The translations under genes and the position numbers were made by a program. Below the pieces are notes generated by a model. It did not search any database and was not told the origin of the DNA. It saw only the letters and a program-made list of their open reading frames with translations. From Crocinitomicaceae bacterium (GTDB taxonomy: Bacteria; Bacteroidota; Bacteroidia; Flavobacteriales_G; Salibacteraceae): a stretch of DNA of 7,631 bases. The stretch lies in assembly GCA_018623405.1 (NCBI GenBank), contig JAAZVO010000120.1, positions 1 to 7,631 of the forward strand, given 5' to 3'. This document shows, in pieces, positions 6,245 to 7,631 of the stretch. How positions within the stretch are numbered: position 1 is the stretch's first letter; every line of letters begins with the position of its first letter.

Positions 6245-7631
6245 ATGAAGAAGATAACAGGAATAATCATTGCTTGTTTTGTGACCATAACCGCTTTTGC
6301 GCAAAACAACAGCCAAATGTTACTTACCGTAGAAAACGAAAAAATTACGGTTGATGATTTCTTAAAAGTTTACAACAAAAACAATAATGCAGCTAATGCT
6401 GTAGACCCAAAATCTGTAGAGGAATATCTAGAGCTATTTATCAACTTCAAGTTAAAGGTAAAAGAGGCTGAGGCTTTAGGCATGGATACCGCCAAAGATT
6501 TTGTACGAGAGCTCAGAGGTTACCGTACCCAATTGGCTAAGCCTTATTTAACTGATCAAGAAATGACAGATGAGTTGATTAAAGAGGCTTACGAACGCAT
6601 GAAAACTGATGTGCATACTAGTCATATATTAGTTAGAGTAGGTCTTAATGCATTGCCTGCGGATACCATGAAAGCTAGAAATAGACTAAACTCTATTTTG
6701 AGAGTAATTAAAAATCCTGAAAAAGATTTTGGGAAAACCGCTGCAGAGTGGAGTGAAGACCCCTCGGCTGCTCAAAACTATGGCGATTTAGGTTATTTTA
6801 CTGCTTTTCAAATGGTTTATCCTTTCGAAACAGCAGCTTACAATACAGAGGTTGGTAAAGTATCTAAACCGGTAAGAACAAGGTTTGGTTATCATTTACT
6901 ATACATTCATGATAAAAGACCGGCAAGAGGTCAAATTAAAGCAGCACACATTTTAATTAAAACCGACGAAAAAGCTGAGGATATAAAACAGGCAAATGCT
7001 GAGCAAAAAATCAATGAAATTTACGAGAGAATAAAGAAAGGCGAATCATTTGAAGCGCTGGCGCGTCAGTTTTCTGATGATAAATCTTCTGCTGTAAAAG
7101 GTGGTGAGCTACCAATGTTTGGAACGGGCAGAATGGTACCTGAGTTCGAAGATGCTGCCTTTGCTTTAAAAAGCGATGGTGAGGTTTCTGCCCCTATAAA
7201 AACGCAATACGGATGGCATATAATTAAAAGGTTAGAATATGAGCCCATCCCTCCATTTGAAGAAGTAGCAAAAGAGATAAAAAGAAAAATTTCCAGAGAT
7301 GGAAGAAGCCAAAAAACCAAAACTGCCTTTTTAGATAAGTTAAAAAACACCTATCAATACAAAGTAGATGAAAAGGCTCTGAAAGAAATGGTTTCATGCA
7401 TGACAGATGATTTCTTTGAGGGACAATGGTCTGCTGAAAAGGAGTGCGCAGGTAAAGAGAAATTTCTTTTTTCTTTAGTAGATGTTGAACAAGGCAGCAA
7501 AAAGTATGAATTCACTCAAGCAGATTTAGCCCAATTCATGCAGTCTAACAGAAGGTATGAAAGAACTGAGGAAAACCTTGGTCAAAAAGAAACAATTCTA
7601 GGGCTTATTCTAGATAGAATGGTTGAAGCGA
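6245..7631 (+). CDS. Periplasmic peptidyl-prolyl isomerase with two parvulin domains (3' end outside window)
   Basis: A SurA/PpiC-type folding factor for exported and outer-membrane proteins. It is open to the right edge, with 462 residues visible and no stop. Residues 1-19 are a signal peptide (MKK, hydrophobic 4-18, AFA|Q). A helical N-terminal region (about 25-120) contains VDDFLKVYNKN and LELFINFKLKVKEAEALGMD, as in SurA-like chaperones. Parvulin domain 1 spans about 122-226: HTSHILVRV, FGKTAAEWSEDPSA, GDLGYFTAFQMVYPFETAAY, FGYHLLYIHDKR. Domain 2 spans about 229-333: IKAAHILIKT, FEALARQFSDDKSS, KGGELPMFGTGRMVPEFEDAAFAL, YGWHIIKRLE. Both keep the two active-site histidines of parvulins, in HIL and GYH/GWH. 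A third region follows with Cys385 and Cys401, possibly a disulfide. The ATG at 6245 is fixed by the signal peptide and lies 18 bp after guaB, implying co-transcription. The fold is certain; orthology to SurA rather than another PpiC protein is not. Confidence 0.92.
   Translation, partial: MKKITGIIIACFVTITAFAQNNSQMLLTVENEKITVDDFLKVYNKNNNAANAVDPKSVEEYLELFINFKLKVKEAEALGMDTAKDFVRELRGYRTQLAKPYLTDQEMTDELIKEAYERMKTDVHTSHILVRVGLNALPADTMKARNRLNSILRVIKNPEKDFGKTAAEWSEDPSAAQNYGDLGYFTAFQMVYPFETAAYNTEVGKVSKPVRTRFGYHLLYIHDKRPARGQIKAAHILIKTDEKAEDIKQANAEQKINEIYERIKKGESFEALARQFSDDKSSAVKGGELPMFGTGRMVPEFEDAAFALKSDGEVSAPIKTQYGWHIIKRLEYEPIPPFEEVAKEIKRKISRDGRSQKTKTAFLDKLKNTYQYKVDEKALKEMVSCMTDDFFEGQWSAEKECAGKEKFLFSLVDVEQGSKKYEFTQADLAQFMQSNRRYERTEENLGQKETILGLILDRMVEA

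Noticed and set aside
7066..7350. 94-codon minus-strand open frame
   Set aside because: It lies wholly opposite the second parvulin domain and downstream region of the isomerase, whose coding sense is secure.

Overview
The window looks like ordinary chromosomal DNA from a member of the Bacteroidota, probably Flavobacteriales- or Cytophagales-like. Four observations support this. The DNA is AT-rich. TAnnTTTG-type -7 promoter elements lie in two of the intergenic gaps. Most starts lack a Shine-Dalgarno sequence. One protein carries a C-terminal type IX secretion (T9SS) type B sorting domain, and another resembles the Bacteroidota-specific DUF6089/PorG outer-membrane family. I cannot name a genus from the sequence alone.

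Layout: (1) 1-553, + strand, is the 3' end of a family 2 glycosyltransferase, probably the last gene of a surface-polysaccharide cluster lying to the left. (2) 554-629 is a short convergent gap filled largely by a 7-bp tandem repeat (CGAACTA). (3) 630-1547, - strand, is a secreted beta-barrel outer-membrane protein of the DUF6089/PorG type. (4) 1548-1628 is an 81-bp divergent gap with three short perfect palindromes. (5) 1629-2576, + strand, is a FabK/nitronate monooxygenase-type flavoprotein. (6) 2616-4667, + strand, is a secreted protein built from about six fibronectin-III-like modules and ending in a T9SS type B sorting domain. (7) 4754-6226, + strand, is guaB (IMP dehydrogenase, complete, GTG start). 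(8) 6245 to the right edge, + strand, is a periplasmic peptidyl-prolyl isomerase with two parvulin domains, cut by the window end.

How they fit together: guaB and the isomerase are 18 bp apart and probably co-transcribed. Most of the other products belong to the cell envelope: glycan synthesis, outer-membrane barrel, T9SS cargo and periplasmic folding factor. The DUF6089/PorG-like barrel and the T9SS cargo lie within about 1.1 kb of each other, separated by the flavoenzyme, which suggests but does not prove a secretion link. guaB and the flavoenzyme are metabolic.

I found no RNA genes, CRISPR, insertion sequences, phage genes or defence genes, and no clear candidate for an undescribed system. 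The most unusual features are the three-fold two-module repeat inside the T9SS cargo, the heptamer array, the palindromes in the divergent promoter gap, and the basic tail of the barrel protein.
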